This document shows positions 32,588 through 39,836 of a DNA stretch of 45,743 nt, one piece after another; position 1 is the stretch's first letter, and each line of letters begins with the position of its first letter. This DNA is from Bacteroidota bacterium (GTDB lineage: Bacteria > Bacteroidota > Bacteroidia > Bacteroidales > JABHKC01), in NCBI GenBank assembly GCA_018692315.1, contig JABHKC010000204.1, positions 1 to 45,743 of the forward strand. The letters run 5' to 3'. The translations under genes and the position numbers were made by a program. The notes under the pieces were generated by a model. The model saw nothing but the letters and a program-made list of their open reading frames with translations. It did no database searches and was not told where the DNA came from.

Positions 32588-35500
32588 ATGAAAGCAAGAG
32601 CTACTTTTTTCCTGATTCTTTTATTCAATACTATTTTTCTTTTTTCCCAGGAACCACAATTTGAATGGGCTGTTGGGTTTGGGGGTACAAGTTCAACTGT
32701 GTGTCGTTCTATCGAAGTTGATAATGCAGGAAATGTTTACTCATTGGGGACTTTTGCAGGGATTGTAGATTTTGATCCTGATACAGGAGTTTATTTTCTT
32801 ACTTCAAATGGAGGTAATGATATTTTTATTACAAAGTTAAATTCTTCCGGCAATTTTGTTTGGGCAAAAAGTTTTGGCAGTAATTCAAGTGATGGTGGAA
32901 ATTCTATAGATATAGATGCTTTCGGAAATATTTATGTGTCAGGATTTTTTAAAGATACAACCGATTTTGATCCAGGGATAGGAGTTTTTAATCTTATTTC
33001 AAATGGCAATGATGACATTTATATTTCAAAGTTTGATTCTTTAGGTAATTTTATATGGGCAAAAACTATGGGAGGGAGCGAAAATGATGGTTGTATGTCT
33101 ATTGTTGTTGATTCTATTGGATGTGTTTATAGTACAGGGATATTTGTTGGAATCGCTGATTTTGATCCAGGTATAGGAGTTTATAATCTTACCTCAAATG
33201 GTCAAAATGATGTTTTTGTATCAAAGTTAGATTCTTCAGGTAATTTTATTTGGGCGAAAAGTTTCAGTGGAAGTGAAACTATGGCGGGAAATTCAATAAC
33301 ACTTGATACTTCAGAAAAAGTTATTATTACTGGAGTTTTTTACGGTACAGTTGATTTTGATCCAGGTATTGGAGTTTACAATCTTACCTCAAATGGAGAA
33401 ATTGATGTTTTTATTTCCAAATTAGATTCTTCAGGTAATTTTATTTGGGCGAAAAGCTTTGGAAGTAATTCAACAGATGCAGGCAATTTTATTGCAACTG
33501 ATGCTGACAGAAATATTTATGTAACTGGATTTTTTCATAATACGGTTGATTTTGATCCAGGTATAGGAGTTTTTAATCTTACATCAATTGGTCAACATGA
33601 TGTTTTTATATCAAAGCTAAATTCTTCAGGTAATTTTATTTGGGCAAAAGGTATTGGAGGGATTCAAGGTGATGTCGGTTATTGCACCACAATTGATTCT
33701 ACTGGAGGTGTTTATACAACAGGATATTTTGAAGGAACAGTTGATTTTGATCCAGATATTGGAGTTTATAATCTTACCTCAAATGGTCAAAATGATGTTT
33801 TTATATCAAAGTTAGATTCTTCCGGCAATTTTGTTTGGGCGAAAAGTTTCGGCGGAAATAACTCTGATTATGGTTACTGCTTAAATGTTGATTTAAGCGA
33901 AAATGTTTATTCTGCAGGATATTTTAATGGAACAGTTGATTTTGATCCTGAAAGTGGAGTATTTAATATTACATCTGGAAACGTGGATGCATTTGTATTA
34001 AAACTTTCTCACCCTCTATCAATTGCAAATTTTCATACGTCTGATACAATAATAATAGTAGGAGATACTACCCAATTTTTCGACCTTACAACCAGCAATC
34101 CTACAAACTGGCTTTGGGATTTTGGAGATGGAACAACAGACACTATTCAAAATCCTATTCATATTTATCAAAACCCTGGAGTTTATACTGTAAGTTTGAT
34201 AGTTGGAAATGGTTTTTCTACCGATACATTGGTAAAAGAAAACTATATCACTGTTTTGCTTCAGCCAAATTGGGCAGTTGATACTACTTTAAGTTCTCAC
34301 ACAATCCTTGCCCAACCAACAATTCCTGCCAAAATCAATGGAGTACAAATCCAATCAGGCGACTACATCGGAGTTTTCTACGATTTAGATTCGGGAGGCA
34401 TTGCTTGCGGTGGCTATGCCGAATGGACAGGAAACCAAGTTTCTTTGCTTGCCTATGGTACGGAAACTGGCATGAACAACGGCTTTGCTGCCAACGAAGA
34501 AATTAAGTGGAAAATCTGGCGGGCTTCCGATTATCAGGAATTTGATGCTGTGGCAACTTACCTACCCATGCCACAGCAAGGCAATTTTGTAAATGGTGGG
34601 ATTAGTGGTTTGGAATCACTTTCGGCGGTTTCGCAAATGCAAATCTCAGATTCTTTAAGTCATGTTGCATGTTTCGGAGACTCGACCGGTGCAATTTATA
34701 TTTCGGTGATAGGTGGGCTCCCGCCATATTCATTTTTGTGGTCGGATGGTAATACCACCCAAAACTATACAAACATCATTTCGGGAAATTATTTTCTGAC
34801 TATTAGCGATGCCTCAGGTCAAAACCTTATAGATTCCTTTGAGATTTCTCAGCCTGCATCAGAAATTACAATTTCGATTACCAAAACAGATGTTTCTGTG
34901 GAAAGTGCAGCAGACGGCTCCATCGAACTTGATGTTTTGGGAGGTGTCCCTCCATATTCATACATTTGGAGCAATGGAGAAACTACTGAGGATATTTTTA
35001 ATTTGGCAGCGGGAATTTATTCAGTAACAGTTAGTGATTCAGTTTTTTGTGTTGTTCATGAAAGTGTTGAAATTTCAGACTCTACTAATGCTCAGTCAAT
35101 TATTTTAGAGGCAGGCTTTTCAATGATTTCAACCTATATCAATCCATACTTTCCAATTTTAGATTCTGTTTTTAGTTCCGTGATTGGCAATCTTGAATTA
35201 ATAGCAGATGATGAAGGGAATGTTTTTTGGCCAATATTTTCCATTAATCAAATTGGAGATATAGTTATTGGAGAAGGCTACAAAGTCATAATGAATTATG
35301 CTGATTCTCTTCAAATCATCGGAGAAGATGTTGTCCCTGAACTCAATCCTGTTCCTATACCAGAAGGCTGGAGTATGTTTGGTTATTTGAGGCAATCTCC
35401 TGCACCAATTGACACAATGCTCTATACAATAACGACTAATATTATCCTTGTAAAAGATGATAAAGGGCATGTCTATTGGCCGCAGTATGGTTTTAATCTT

Positions 35501-36205
35501 ATTGGGGATATTACTCCTGGTGAAGGTTATCAGATTAAAATGAATGGGTTGGATACTTTAGTTTATCTTTCAGACAGCATTTCATGGTTCTGTGGGGACT
35601 TCATTTCGGATATTGAGGGCAACCAATACAGCACTGTTGAAATTGGCACTCAATGCTGGATGGCTGAGAATATAAATATTGGTATAAAGATACCGACAAA
35701 CTATCCACAGACCAATAATTTGATTATTGAAAAATATTGTTACAACAACGATACACTTTATTGTAATACATATGGAGGGCTTTATGAATGGGATGAAGCA
35801 ATGATGCATATTCAAACAGAAGGATCGCAAGGTATATGTCCAATAGGTTGGCATATACCAACAGATTCTGAATGGTGTACTTTGGAAAACTTTGTGGACA
35901 GCGATACTATTGAATGTGATACTACGGGCTGGAGAGGGATAGATGCTGGAGGAAATTTAAAAGGAACTGGAACAAACTATTGGAATAGCCCAAATATCGG
36001 AGCAACAAATTTATATGGATTTAATGCTCTTGGTGCTGGCCGTACTAGTCAATCGTCTGATAACATTTTAGAATATGCCTATTTTTGGACTTCAACTATT
36101 GGCAGTTCAGGTCGAAAATGCAGACTTTTGCATTATTCAAATTCACAAATACTAAGAAGCTATAATAATTGGGATGGATTCTCTGTGCGTTGTGTAAAAG
36201 ATTAA
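32588..36205 (+). CDS. Large secreted mosaic protein: 7-repeat propeller, PKD, SprB-like repeats, GWS/GEGYQ module and FISUMP domain
   Basis: 1205 residues with signal peptide (1-21). Seven propeller repeats have DFDP at 61, 126, 191, 256, 321, 386 and 451, an exact 65-residue period, each with NVFISKLDSSGNF(I/V)WAKSF-type strands. A PKD domain follows (about 480-556, WDFGDGTTDTIQNP), then a domain with QSGDYIGVFYDLDSGGIACGGY (560-680) often seen in secreted Bacteroidota proteins. Two SprB-like repeats (690-830, GGLPPYSFLWSDG and GGVPPYSYIWSNGE) and the duplicated GWS/GEGYQ module (840-995) come next. The C terminus (1005-1205) is a FISUMP domain (IGTQCWMAENI, CPIGWHIPTDSEW, GFNALGAGRT). Probably a surface or secreted adhesion protein. 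No T9SS tail. Confidence 0.92.
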   Translation: MKARATFFLILLFNTIFLFSQEPQFEWAVGFGGTSSTVCRSIEVDNAGNVYSLGTFAGIVDFDPDTGVYFLTSNGGNDIFITKLNSSGNFVWAKSFGSNSSDGGNSIDIDAFGNIYVSGFFKDTTDFDPGIGVFNLISNGNDDIYISKFDSLGNFIWAKTMGGSENDGCMSIVVDSIGCVYSTGIFVGIADFDPGIGVYNLTSNGQNDVFVSKLDSSGNFIWAKSFSGSETMAGNSITLDTSEKVIITGVFYGTVDFDPGIGVYNLTSNGEIDVFISKLDSSGNFIWAKSFGSNSTDAGNFIATDADRNIYVTGFFHNTVDFDPGIGVFNLTSIGQHDVFISKLNSSGNFIWAKGIGGIQGDVGYCTTIDSTGGVYTTGYFEGTVDFDPDIGVYNLTSNGQNDVFISKLDSSGNFVWAKSFGGNNSDYGYCLNVDLSENVYSAGYFNGTVDFDPESGVFNITSGNVDAFVLKLSHPLSIANFHTSDTIIIVGDTTQFFDLTTSNPTNWLWDFGDGTTDTIQNPIHIYQNPGVYTVSLIVGNGFSTDTLVKENYITVLLQPNWAVDTTLSSHTILAQPTIPAKINGVQIQSGDYIGVFYDLDSGGIACGGYAEWTGNQVSLLAYGTETGMNNGFAANEEIKWKIWRASDYQEFDAVATYLPMPQQGNFVNGGISGLESLSAVSQMQISDSLSHVACFGDSTGAIYISVIGGLPPYSFLWSDGNTTQNYTNIISGNYFLTISDASGQNLIDSFEISQPASEITISITKTDVSVESAADGSIELDVLGGVPPYSYIWSNGETTEDIFNLAAGIYSVTVSDSVFCVVHESVEISDSTNAQSIILEAGFSMISTYINPYFPILDSVFSSVIGNLELIADDEGNVFWPIFSINQIGDIVIGEGYKVIMNYADSLQIIGEDVVPELNPVPIPEGWSMFGYLRQSPAPIDTMLYTITTNIILVKDDKGHVYWPQYGFNLIGDITPGEGYQIKMNGLDTLVYLSDSISWFCGDFISDIEGNQYSTVEIGTQCWMAENINIGIKIPTNYPQTNNLIIEKYCYNNDTLYCNTYGGLYEWDEAMMHIQTEGSQGICPIGWHIPTDSEWCTLENFVDSDTIECDTTGWRGIDAGGNLKGTGTNYWNSPNIGATNLYGFNALGAGRTSQSSDNILEYAYFWTSTIGSSGRKCRLLHYSNSQILRSYNNWDGFSVRCVKD

Positions 36206-36229
36206 AAAAATGAAATAGATATTTAAATT

Positions 36230-36577
36230 ATGGAAATAGCAACAATATATTTATCAATTGCAACTATAGTTATTGGAGCAGTAGGTCTTTGTTTTATAGG
36301 AATGCAATATTTTCTAAACAAAAAGAAAAGAAGAGATGATTTATTTAATCTGAGATATGATTTTTTTCTTGACTTGACAAGGTTTTGGTTAAGATCACAT
36401 GATCTAGGCAGCATGGAGTATTATGATTTATTACCATTCATAATGAAAGCAGATTTTATTTTTGGAGAAGATATAAAGAATCATATTCTCTCTTTAGAAG
36501 GTAAACAATCTTTAAGCCTAAGAATGCCAGAAGAAGATTTTATTAAGCCTTTCGGAAAATATTTGAAACTTTACTGA
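36230..36577 (+). CDS. Small membrane-anchored protein of unknown function
   Basis: 115 residues. One N-terminal membrane segment (about 6-28: IYLSIATIVIGAVGLCFIGM), then a charged region (NKKKRRDDLFNLRYDFFLDL), a helix with DLLPFIMKADFIFGEDI and a C-terminal IKPFGKYLKLY. Helix, FGEDI and FxKYLKL elements recur in longer uncharacterised proteins (about 160-190 residues), and this copy may have lost a middle part, though it is uninterrupted. It starts 24 bp after the mosaic gene. No function is suggested. Confidence 0.6.
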   Translation: MEIATIYLSIATIVIGAVGLCFIGMQYFLNKKKRRDDLFNLRYDFFLDLTRFWLRSHDLGSMEYYDLLPFIMKADFIFGEDIKNHILSLEGKQSLSLRMPEEDFIKPFGKYLKLY

Positions 36578-36596
36578 TATTTATTATTCCAGCTAA

Positions 36597-36615
36597 CTCA
36601 GATTTGTAATCCGAG
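36597..36615. repeat. Short hairpin repeat, TTTGTAA-loop family, copy 1
   Basis: CTCAGATTTGTAATCCGAG: a 7-bp stem with one mismatch around TTGTA. Identical in sequence to the copy at 37785-37803. Confidence 0.75.
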
Positions 36616-36643
36616 ATTGCAACAACAGAAATGCCACCAACTC

Positions 36644-36664
36644 ACACAGATTTGCAATCCGTGT
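36644..36664. repeat. Short hairpin repeat, TTTGTAA-loop family, copy 2
   Basis: ACACAGATTTGCAATCCGTGT: the same core as copy 1, but the outer stem is ACAC/GTGT in place of CTC/GAG, so both strands of the stem changed together. Confidence 0.75.
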
Positions 36665-36730
36665 ATCTAACAACAAAGGCAAAACTCAATTGTCATGATA
36701 AATGTTTTTCTTTCTAAACGGCAATTTCAT

Positions 36731-36767
36731 AGTGAGAGACTGACTACGAGTCAGCCTCTCACTTTTT
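36731..36767 (+). terminator. Strong intrinsic terminator
   Basis: AGTGAGAG-a-CTGACT, loop ACG, AGTCAG-c-CTCTCACT followed by TTTT: a 15-bp stem with one internal mismatch and a T tract. It ends transcription from the 32588-36577 region. Confidence 0.9.
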
Positions 36768-36802
36768 CCATTGCTTGAATAAAATTTGAAAAAAACACAG
36801 TC

Positions 36803-36867
36803 GAAAACTTGCGGTAGATTTTAATCTTCAATCTTGCAAGCTTTCAACTTTATAAACTTTCAACTTA
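36803..36867. repeat. Dispersed degenerate repeat, copy A
   Basis: Contains AAACTTGCGGTA followed by CTTTCAACTTTATAAACTTT and CAACTT. The same arrangement recurs at 38254-38307. It seems to be one of the word-like intergenic repeats of this genome. No function is visible. Confidence 0.55.
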
Positions 36868-36937
36868 CACCATTAACGAAGCATTATAGCAAATCAGCCT
36901 TGTCAAGAAAAATGCAAATGCATTTGTCAAAAATACC

Positions 36938-36995
36938 TGTACCAAAATCTTTAGCATTTGAATTAATTTATTAAATTTGTACCAGTTTTGGTACA
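36938..36995 (+). promoter_or_regulatory. Antitoxin operator: three TGTACCA half-sites
   Basis: TGTACCA occurs at 36938-36944 and 36978-36984. The second forms a perfect 7-bp inverted repeat with TGGTACA (36989-36995), separated by GTTT. The site lies 22 bp before the antitoxin ATG and overlaps a -7-like TAAATTTG (36972-36979). This position and form fit autoregulation by a YefM-type antitoxin. Confidence 0.8.
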
Positions 36996-37017
36996 CAAAA
37001 TATTAAATTTGGAAAAA

Positions 37018-37332
37018 ATGAGAATAGTAAGTAGTCGGGAGTTTCGTGATCATCAAAAAAAGTATTTTAATATGATTGACAACAATGAACAAGTTGTTGT
37101 TAAGCGCAAAAATCGAGCATACAAGATTGTTCCTATAAGTGATGATGATATGCTTGTTGATATTCCAAAAGAGCACAGGTGTGATCCTTATGAGATAAGC
37201 CCAAGTGGAGATATTTTTTGGGCTGACAAAAGAAATGTAGAGATTGTAAAAAAAGCCATTAAGAACAAAGGTCACATTTCAGAGAAACTTAGTTCCGCTG
37301 ATGAAATTAAAAACTTTCTGGATAGCTTATAA
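37018..37332 (+). CDS. Antitoxin of the Phd/YefM family
   Basis: 104 residues from ATG 37018. The longer reading from TTG 36988 would start inside the operator and is rejected. MRIVSSREFRDHQKKYFNMI followed by NNEQVVVKRKNRAYKIVPI is the YefM DNA-binding, dimer-forming N-terminal half; the C-terminal half contains the acidic stretch expected to wrap the toxin. It binds and blocks a YoeB-type mRNA endonuclease and represses its own operon through the TGTACCA sites. The toxin gene starts 2 bp later but is broken, so this antitoxin now stands alone. GGAAAAA before the ATG is a fair ribosome site. Confidence 0.93.
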   Translation: MRIVSSREFRDHQKKYFNMIDNNEQVVVKRKNRAYKIVPISDDDMLVDIPKEHRCDPYEISPSGDIFWADKRNVEIVKKAIKNKGHISEKLSSADEIKNFLDSL

Positions 37333-37334
37333 AA

Positions 37335-37610
37335 ATGTACACTCTTTATATCACAGTTCAGGCAAAGAAAGATATAGCATTTTTGAAAAAGAATGGCGGA
37401 AAGCTAATAGCAAATAAAATTTAAAGGCTGTTACTTGAGCTAATTGAACATCCAAGAACCGGTACCGGCAAGGTTGAACAACTAAAAGGCTACAGGCAAG
37501 GAAAATGGTCAAGAAGAATAGATAAAAAGAACCGGCTTATTTATTCTATCAATGATGAAGTTGTAATTGTAGAAGTTATTTCTGCCAAAGGTCATTACGA
37601 TAGGAAGTAA
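37335..37610 (+). pseudogene. YoeB/Txe-family toxin, broken by an in-frame TAA
   Basis: From ATG 37335 the frame reads MYTLYITVQAKKDIAFLKKN and stops at TAA 37422-37424 (codon 30). In the same frame it continues LLLELIEHPRTGTGKVEQL, GKWSRRIDKKNRLIYSI and VISAKGHYDRK to TAA 37608-37610. The second part has the YoeB signatures: HPRTGTGK, W-S-R-R-I, N-R-L-I-Y and the C-terminal KGHY with the catalytic His. A single nonsense change explains the break. No other frame joins the parts, and I see no start codon that would give an active product. The 120-bp repeat starts 10 bp downstream. Confidence 0.92.
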
Positions 37611-37619
37611 CTAACTTTA

Positions 37620-37740
37620 GGGAACATCTAAAAATGCAAATTTCTTCGTTGTTTCAAAATTTTAAAATCCTCATTTACAATGGTAAACTGCGGTATTAAA
37701 ATTTCTTACGCCTTGAAATTAACTATTTTTAGAAGTCCCC
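37620..37740. repeat. 120-bp dispersed repeat, copy 2
   Basis: Same orientation as 240-360 and ungapped, with 9 differences in 120 bp. Terminal inverted repeats are TCTAAAAATGCAAATTTC and its mirror ending CTATTTTTAGAAG. It begins right after the toxin pseudogene stop. Insertion of a MITE-like element here fits the decayed surroundings. Confidence 0.85.
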
Positions 37741-37761
37741 TTTAATTACTATGCTCAGCTT

Positions 37762-37781
37762 GCTTGGATTTGTAACCCAGC
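37762..37781. repeat. Short hairpin repeat, TTTGTAA-loop family, copy 3
   Basis: GCTTGGATTTGTAACCCAGC: outer stem GCT/AGC and inner GG/CC around the same ATTTGTAA loop. Confidence 0.65.
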
Positions 37782-37784
37782 TCG

Positions 37785-37803
37785 CTCAGATTTGTAATCC
37801 GAG
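37785..37803. repeat. Short hairpin repeat, TTTGTAA-loop family, copy 4
   Basis: CTCAGATTTGTAATCCGAG, identical to 36597-36615. Followed by a degenerate CACAACAGAA spacer as in copy 1. Confidence 0.75.
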
Positions 37804-37917
37804 TTTGCCACAACAGAAGCCCCTCACCAAGTAAAATTCCCAAACTTCGCTTACCACAAACCGATTAAAATTCTTCATTGAATATTGTTTTTCCTCTTTA
37901 TAAACTTTCAATTGAGC

Positions 37918-37971
37918 TATCGGGCGTAAAATCAGGCATGCCATTCCCGATATTGGCGTAATATTAGGAAT
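37918..37971. repeat. REP-like double palindrome
   Basis: TATCGGG (37918-37924) pairs with CCCGATA (37946-37952). ATTCCCGATATT (37943-37954) also pairs, with two mismatches, with AATATTAGGAAT (37960-37971). GGCATGCC (37935-37942) is an inner palindrome. It directly adjoins the ATPase remnant and may mark where that gene was cut. Confidence 0.65.
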
Positions 37972-38169
37972 AGGAAATATTTTTCAGATATTTGCAAAGA
38001 AATTAAAAACTCAAATAAAGTAAGAGCTTTGGATGCACGGCACCTGAGAGGACTTGCAGATTTGCTTGACAAACCGATTTTGAAGAAATTTTTAATATCG
38101 AACGATTTAGAGCTGAAAAATTTCCACGATGATATAATAGCAATTCCGGCTGTTCAGTTTTTAAGGTAA
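37972..38169 (+). pseudogene. C-terminal remnant of a DUF4143-type AAA ATPase
   Basis: The frame read from 37972 to TAA at 38167-38169 gives a segment beginning about DICKEIKNSNKVRALDARHL, then RGLADLLDKPILKKFLI, and ending IIAIPAVQFLR. The order EIK, K-V-x-A, H-L-R-G-L, L-I-S, I-P-A-x-x-F-L is that of the C terminus of bacterial ATPases with DUF4143, where the Lys/Glu-rich EIK strand belongs to a PD-(D/E)xK-like fold. The rest, including the P-loop part, is missing. Upstream is a palindromic repeat, and no start codon is in frame. Confidence 0.75.
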
Positions 38170-38253
38170 GTGATAAAATGTGGGACTAATCTGAACTAAT
38201 CTTGTTGTAAAGTTTCCATACTTCGATTTGGATAGTGAAAAACCAAAAGTTGC

Positions 38254-38307
38254 AAACTTGCGGTACGTGGGTGTTTGAAACTTTCGACTTTACAAACTTT
38301 CAACTTT
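38254..38307. repeat. Dispersed degenerate repeat, copy B
   Basis: AAACTTGCGGTA followed by CTTTCGACTTTACAAACTTT and CAACTT, matching 36803-36867 apart from spacing and a few substitutions. Confidence 0.55.
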
Positions 38308-38319
38308 GTAAACTTCATA

Positions 38320-38350
38320 TTTCAGGTTAAACCAAATTTATATACTTTTG
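38320..38350 (+). promoter_or_regulatory. Probable ftsY promoter
   Basis: The -7 box TACTTTTG (38343-38350) lies 19 bp after TTTC (38320-38323), one mismatch from the TTTG -33 box. The start at 38369 is 18 bp downstream. The box overlaps a TTG at 38348, which argues against that TTG being the start codon. Confidence 0.6.
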
Positions 38351-38368
38351 AGCCTTAAATATTTAACT

Positions 38369-39319
38369 ATGGGACTTTTTGGATTATTTACAAAAGATAA
38401 AAAAGATAAGCTGAACGAGGGTTTATCAAAAACTAAAGAAAGCGTTTTTAAGAAACTCACAAGGGCAGTTGTTGGGAAATCGAAGGTTGACGACGAGGTT
38501 CTTGATAATCTTGAAGAAGTCTTAATTTCTTCGGATGTTGGCGTTGATACAACTATAAAAATTATTGAAAGGATTGAAGACAGAGTTTCGAAAGACAAAT
38601 ATTTTGGTGTAAATGAGCTAAATAATATCCTGAAAGAAGAGATAGAATCATTATTAAGTGAAAGCAAAAATATTGATGGAGATAGTTTTGCAATAGATCA
38701 GAAAGACACACCATATGTGATTATGGTAGTGGGAGTTAATGGTGTTGGAAAAACAACTACTATTGGAAAATTGGCATATCAGTTTAAGCAACAAGGAAAA
38801 AGTGTAGTTCTTGCAGCAGCCGATACTTTCAGAGCCGCCGCTATCGATCAGCTTAGCATTTGGGCAGAACGAGTTGATGTTCCTATTGTTAAGCAAAAAA
38901 TGGGCTCAGACCCGGCTTCGGTAGCTTACGATGCCGTTTTTTCAGCAAAATCGAACAATGCTGATATTGTGATAGTTGACACAGCAGGCAGGCTTCATAA
39001 TAAAGTAAATCTGATGAATGAACTTTCTAAAATAAAGAAAGTAATGCAAAAAATAATACCTGATGCACCTCACGAAATACTACTTATTCTTGATGGTTCT
39101 ACCGGACAAAATGCTTTTGAGCAAGCTAAACAATTTACCAAAGCTACTGAAGTGAATGCACTGGCTCTTACAAAATTGGATGGAACGGCAAAAGGTGGAG
39201 TTGTTATTGGAATTTCCGACCAACTGAATATTCCGGTAAAATATATTGGTATTGGCGAAAAAATTCAAGACTTGCAGGTTTTTCGAAAGAAAGAATTTGT
39301 TGATTCTTTGTTTAGTTAG
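38369..39319 (+). CDS. ftsY: Signal recognition particle receptor FtsY
   Basis: 316 residues from ATG 38369 (MGLFGLFTKDKK). Reading from TTG 38348 adds seven residues and overlaps the promoter, so it is not used. A short N domain (1-90) precedes the G domain: GVNGVGKTTTIGKLA (P-loop, 122-136), DTFRAAAIDQL, DTAGRLHNK and TKLDGTAKGG in order. It docks SRP-ribosome complexes at the membrane with GTP hydrolysis for co-translational insertion. The acidic A domain of E. coli FtsY is absent, as in many Bacteroidota. Monocistronic. Confidence 0.96.
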   Translation: MGLFGLFTKDKKDKLNEGLSKTKESVFKKLTRAVVGKSKVDDEVLDNLEEVLISSDVGVDTTIKIIERIEDRVSKDKYFGVNELNNILKEEIESLLSESKNIDGDSFAIDQKDTPYVIMVVGVNGVGKTTTIGKLAYQFKQQGKSVVLAAADTFRAAAIDQLSIWAERVDVPIVKQKMGSDPASVAYDAVFSAKSNNADIVIVDTAGRLHNKVNLMNELSKIKKVMQKIIPDAPHEILLILDGSTGQNAFEQAKQFTKATEVNALALTKLDGTAKGGVVIGISDQLNIPVKYIGIGEKIQDLQVFRKKEFVDSLFS

Positions 39320-39784
39320 AAGTTTTGTAATTAATCAATGTGCTTAAAGTGTTGAAATTCTGATTGTTGTGAAGTTTATTTTAAGCGCAAAGAATGCTAT
39401 GTTGAACGCAAAAAACGCTAAGTTATTGAATATGTTTTCTTTGCGAAACATTTCGATTTACATAGCGACCTTTGCGGTTATATTATTTATTTTGCTTTAG
39501 TTTAGCATGTTACAATTTATTTTCATATACTGAATGTTTACAAAGTTTTTAAAGTTGAAATTGTGGTGAAATTGAAATTTGAAATTTGGCTGAACTTTTT
39601 TGGGACTATAAATTTCTTCGTGAAGAAAATTTAGTTGAAATTTGAAGACCGAAAATTTTAAAAGTGGAAAGCTAAACTGCTAAAATCCAAAGGCCAAGAT
39701 CAAACAACAAAATACAAAACCTGAAACCTCCAACTCCAAACTCTCAATTTATAATTTATAATTTCCAATTTCCAACAAATATTT
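39320..39784. other. Repeat-rich intergenic region, no gene
   Basis: No ORF is supported. It contains an imperfect inverted repeat with CGCAAAG words (39382-39480) and short near-repeats such as AATTTATAATTT and CCAATTTCCAA near 39745-39780, before the promoter of the outer-membrane protein gene. Confidence 0.6.
39382..39480. repeat. Imperfect inverted repeat with CGCAAAG words
   Basis: TAAGCGCAAAGAATGCTATG(T) at 39382-39402 pairs with ACATAGCGACCTTTGCGGTT(A) at 39460-39480, matching at 17 of 21 positions. Further AACGCAAAAAACGC and TTTGCGAAACA words lie between the arms. Confidence 0.7.
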
Positions 39785-39815
39785 TTTGGGATTTTAATAT
39801 TCAGTAATATATTTG
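39785..39815 (+). promoter_or_regulatory. Bacteroidota consensus promoter
   Basis: TTTG (39785-39788), 19 bp, TATATTTG (39808-39815): an exact match to the TTTG-N19-TAnnTTTG consensus. The ATG is 21 bp downstream. The best promoter in the window. Confidence 0.88.
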
Positions 39816-39836
39816 TAGAAAACAAAAGATGTAATT

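Noticed and set aside
36988-37017. TTG start for the antitoxin
   Set aside because: It lies inside the operator palindrome; ATG 37018 follows a ribosome site and matches the YefM N terminus.
38348-38368. TTG start for ftsY
   Set aside because: It overlaps the -7 box; ATG 38369 gives the usual MGLFGLF start.
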